Source: Nitrososphaerota archaeon (GTDB lineage: Archaea; Thermoproteota; Nitrososphaeria; Nitrososphaerales; UBA183). From it: 15,350 nucleotides of DNA. Of the stretch, positions 14,282-15,350 are shown piece after piece; position 1 is the stretch's first letter, and every line of letters starts with the position of its first letter. The DNA lies in NCBI GenBank assembly GCA_029784825.1, contig JAFMAU010000047.1, positions 1 through 15,350 on the forward strand, read 5' to 3'. Under the pieces are notes generated by a model that saw only the letters and a program-made list of their open reading frames with translations, was not told the DNA's origin and ran no database searches. The translations under genes and the position numbers were made by a program.

Positions 14282-14290
14282 ACCCGTCCC

Positions 14291-14626
14291 CTATGTGCCT
14301 TCGGTGATCTTTCTGAGCGAAATCGAACCGTTTCTGATGTCGAGCCCATAGACCTCGTTCACGTCTAGACGCATGCCAAGCATGTCGTACTCTGACTCTG
14401 ACAGCGTCATGATGATCTTGGAGTATCCCACTTCGCGCATCTGCGGCATCAGTCCCATCGACTGCAGCTGGGACACCATCCCCTGGACCACCCGCGCTTC
14501 ATCGTTGGCAGGGAACGTCTCAGGCCTCCTCGGGTCCCTGACTTCCACAAGCTCAATCTGTTTTGCAGGCATGCCCGTCAGGGGATCGGTCACCCCGCTT
14601 ATCCTGCTGACCTTCACGTTCCCCAT
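14291..14626 (-). CDS. small hypothetical protein (111 aa)
   Basis: I do not recognise the family with certainty. It is a 111-aa soluble protein with no signal or membrane helix. It has a basic beta-like start (NVKVSRISGVTDPLTGMPAKQIELVEV), a helical middle (ARVVQGMVSQLQSMGLMP) and a strand-rich end (YSKIIMTLSESEYDML, then GLDIRNGSISLRKI). The segment DPLTGxPxKxIELVEV looks like a conserved motif, and an arcadin-1-like protein (small partner of archaeal actin) is a possibility I cannot confirm. The ATG at 14626 has a TATA box 28-29 nt upstream, so the transcript is leaderless. The peroxiredoxin follows after 9 nt, suggesting one operon. Confidence 0.8.
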   Translation of the reverse strand: MGNVKVSRISGVTDPLTGMPAKQIELVEVRDPRRPETFPANDEARVVQGMVSQLQSMGLMPQMREVGYSKIIMTLSESEYDMLGMRLDVNEVYGLDIRNGSISLRKITEGT

Positions 14627-14651
14627 TACGCCTGTTGCGTTACCATGAGGG

Positions 14652-14658
14652 TATAAAC
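14652..14658 (-). promoter_or_regulatory. TATA box of the small protein-peroxiredoxin operon
   Basis: The minus strand reads TTTATAC in a GAGTTTATACCC context, centred about 29 nt before the ATG at 14626. This predicts a leaderless mRNA covering both genes. Confidence 0.6.
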
Positions 14659-14696
14659 TCAGCGTCTTTCGTTTTCAGAGCGTTTTCGAGCTGAAA

Positions 14697-15176
14697 CTAC
14701 TCGGGTGCCGCATCCGGCTGAGGTTGAGCCTGTTCCTGTTGCGTACCAGTCTCCTGCCCTTCTGCGGGAGGCATCTCCATTTCGCCCTCTGTCTGCTGGT
14801 TCGCCATTATTGCTTCTACATCCTCAGGTGAAAGTATCCTGGCCATGGAGAGGTTCACGAGAGAATTCGCAGAGGCGTCACCTGACAACCTCCCTATCCG
14901 CCCCCGCAGCTGCCTCCACTTCAGTTTCGTGTTTCCGCTCTTGGAGGTGTAGATAATCCCCAGGACGTCCTTCCCGTTGATGAATGTAATGTCCCGGATC
15001 TTCTTGAGGTCCACCTTGTCGACAGCCTCTACATAGATCGATCCTGTGTCTCCTGCCTTCTCGGGAAAGACCTCCGGGTCTCTAAGATATGACTCTGGGA
15101 TGAAGCTCCTGCAGGTGCTGTTGATCAGGAATCTTCTGAACCCTTCCAAGTTGCATGTGAGGTCGAGCTCTACCAC
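14697..15176 (-). CDS. hypothetical protein with an acidic Gln/Pro-rich tail (159 aa)
   Basis: The function is not recognised. Residues 1-125 look like a compact alpha/beta domain: MVELDLTCNLEGFRRFLINS, then GDTGSIYVEAVDKVDLKKI and KDVLGIIYTSKSGNTKLKW, then helices ending at EDVEAIMANQ. The last 30 or so residues are acidic and rich in Gln, Glu and Pro, so probably disordered. There is no signal peptide or membrane helix. The start is the GTG at 15176, with GGTGG 6 nt upstream and a TATA box about 39 nt upstream; this gene therefore probably has a short leader with a Shine-Dalgarno site. It lies 70 bp upstream of the 111-aa gene but has its own promoter. Confidence 0.78.
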   Translation of the reverse strand: MVELDLTCNLEGFRRFLINSTCRSFIPESYLRDPEVFPEKAGDTGSIYVEAVDKVDLKKIRDITFINGKDVLGIIYTSKSGNTKLKWRQLRGRIGRLSGDASANSLVNLSMARILSPEDVEAIMANQQTEGEMEMPPAEGQETGTQQEQAQPQPDAAPE

Positions 15177-15210
15177 GGTGCGCCACCTAGAGCCGCGGCG
15201 CGTTTCAGCG

Positions 15211-15219
15211 GATATAAAG
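15211..15219 (-). promoter_or_regulatory. TATA box of the 159-aa gene
   Basis: The minus strand reads CTTTATATC, centred about 39 nt before the GTG at 15176. The expected transcription start near 15189 gives a leader of about 13 nt that contains GGTGG. The region from here to 15350 contains no gene I can support. Confidence 0.55.
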
Positions 15220-15350
15220 TGATTCCTGTCTCATGTGGCGCCCATGAAAGCTAGCGTGGGTTCACACTACTCAAGATCTTCGACATCACTTGTTCCGTCA
15301 AGCTAATTCGGTCATCACCCACAAGCCCTGAACGCCTGGCTCAACATTAA

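Noticed and set aside
15244..15306. Twenty-codon ORF downstream of the divergent face of the 15211-15219 TATA box
   Set aside because: The spacing fits a leaderless start, but the peptide is short, low in complexity and ends at once; there is no support beyond the TATA position.
15298..15348. Possible C-terminal end of a minus-strand gene entering from the right edge
   Set aside because: Only about 16 codons are visible and no family can be judged.

Overview
The window looks like a piece of an archaeal chromosome, most probably from the TACK side and perhaps a Nitrososphaeria/Thaumarchaeota-like organism. The sequence-based reasons are a tRNA gene with a short intron in a perfect bulge-helix-bulge fold, TATA boxes placed so that many mRNAs would be leaderless, frequent TTG and GTG starts, a PhoU protein fused to an AbrB-type DNA-binding domain, and an MptA-type GTP cyclohydrolase beside queC/queD (preQ0 for archaeosine). 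The lineage is an inference; I could not search databases.

Layout. 160-483 (-) is a small membrane protein. 687-1724 (-) is an AbrB-PhoU phosphate regulator that diverges from a complete phosphate-uptake operon, pstS-pstC-pstA-pstB-phoU (1988-6675, +). The 263-bp space between them carries two TATA boxes, two clean inverted repeats and a direct repeat, which makes it a good candidate for a phosphate-responsive control region. phoU runs tail-to-tail (4-nt overlap) into a two-gene minus-strand unit, DUF72 protein followed by a divergent NAD kinase-like protein (6672-8335). Then come mptA (8383-9129, -), queC (9156-9803, -) and a two-domain queD (9788-10645, -): three of the steps from GTP to preQ0. 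queE is not in the window. A single TATA element between queD and a plus-strand tRNA-Gly(CCC) gene could serve both.

The right third holds a minus-strand CBS-domain protein followed by a small protein resembling a PD-(D/E)XK/Mrr-type fold, a gap of about 290 bp with hairpins but no convincing gene, a polytopic GT39-like membrane protein, a 1-Cys-like peroxiredoxin in an apparent operon with a conserved-looking small protein, and another small protein with an acidic, Gln/Pro-rich tail, up to the right edge.

The most unusual points are: queC has no ATG, GTG or TTG at its N-terminus and appears to start at ACG or ATA overlapping the end of queD; queD carries an unexplained N-terminal domain of about 125 residues; the NAD kinase-like protein has changed family motifs; and the pst control region has well-formed palindromes. 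No CRISPR array, insertion sequence or prophage gene was seen.
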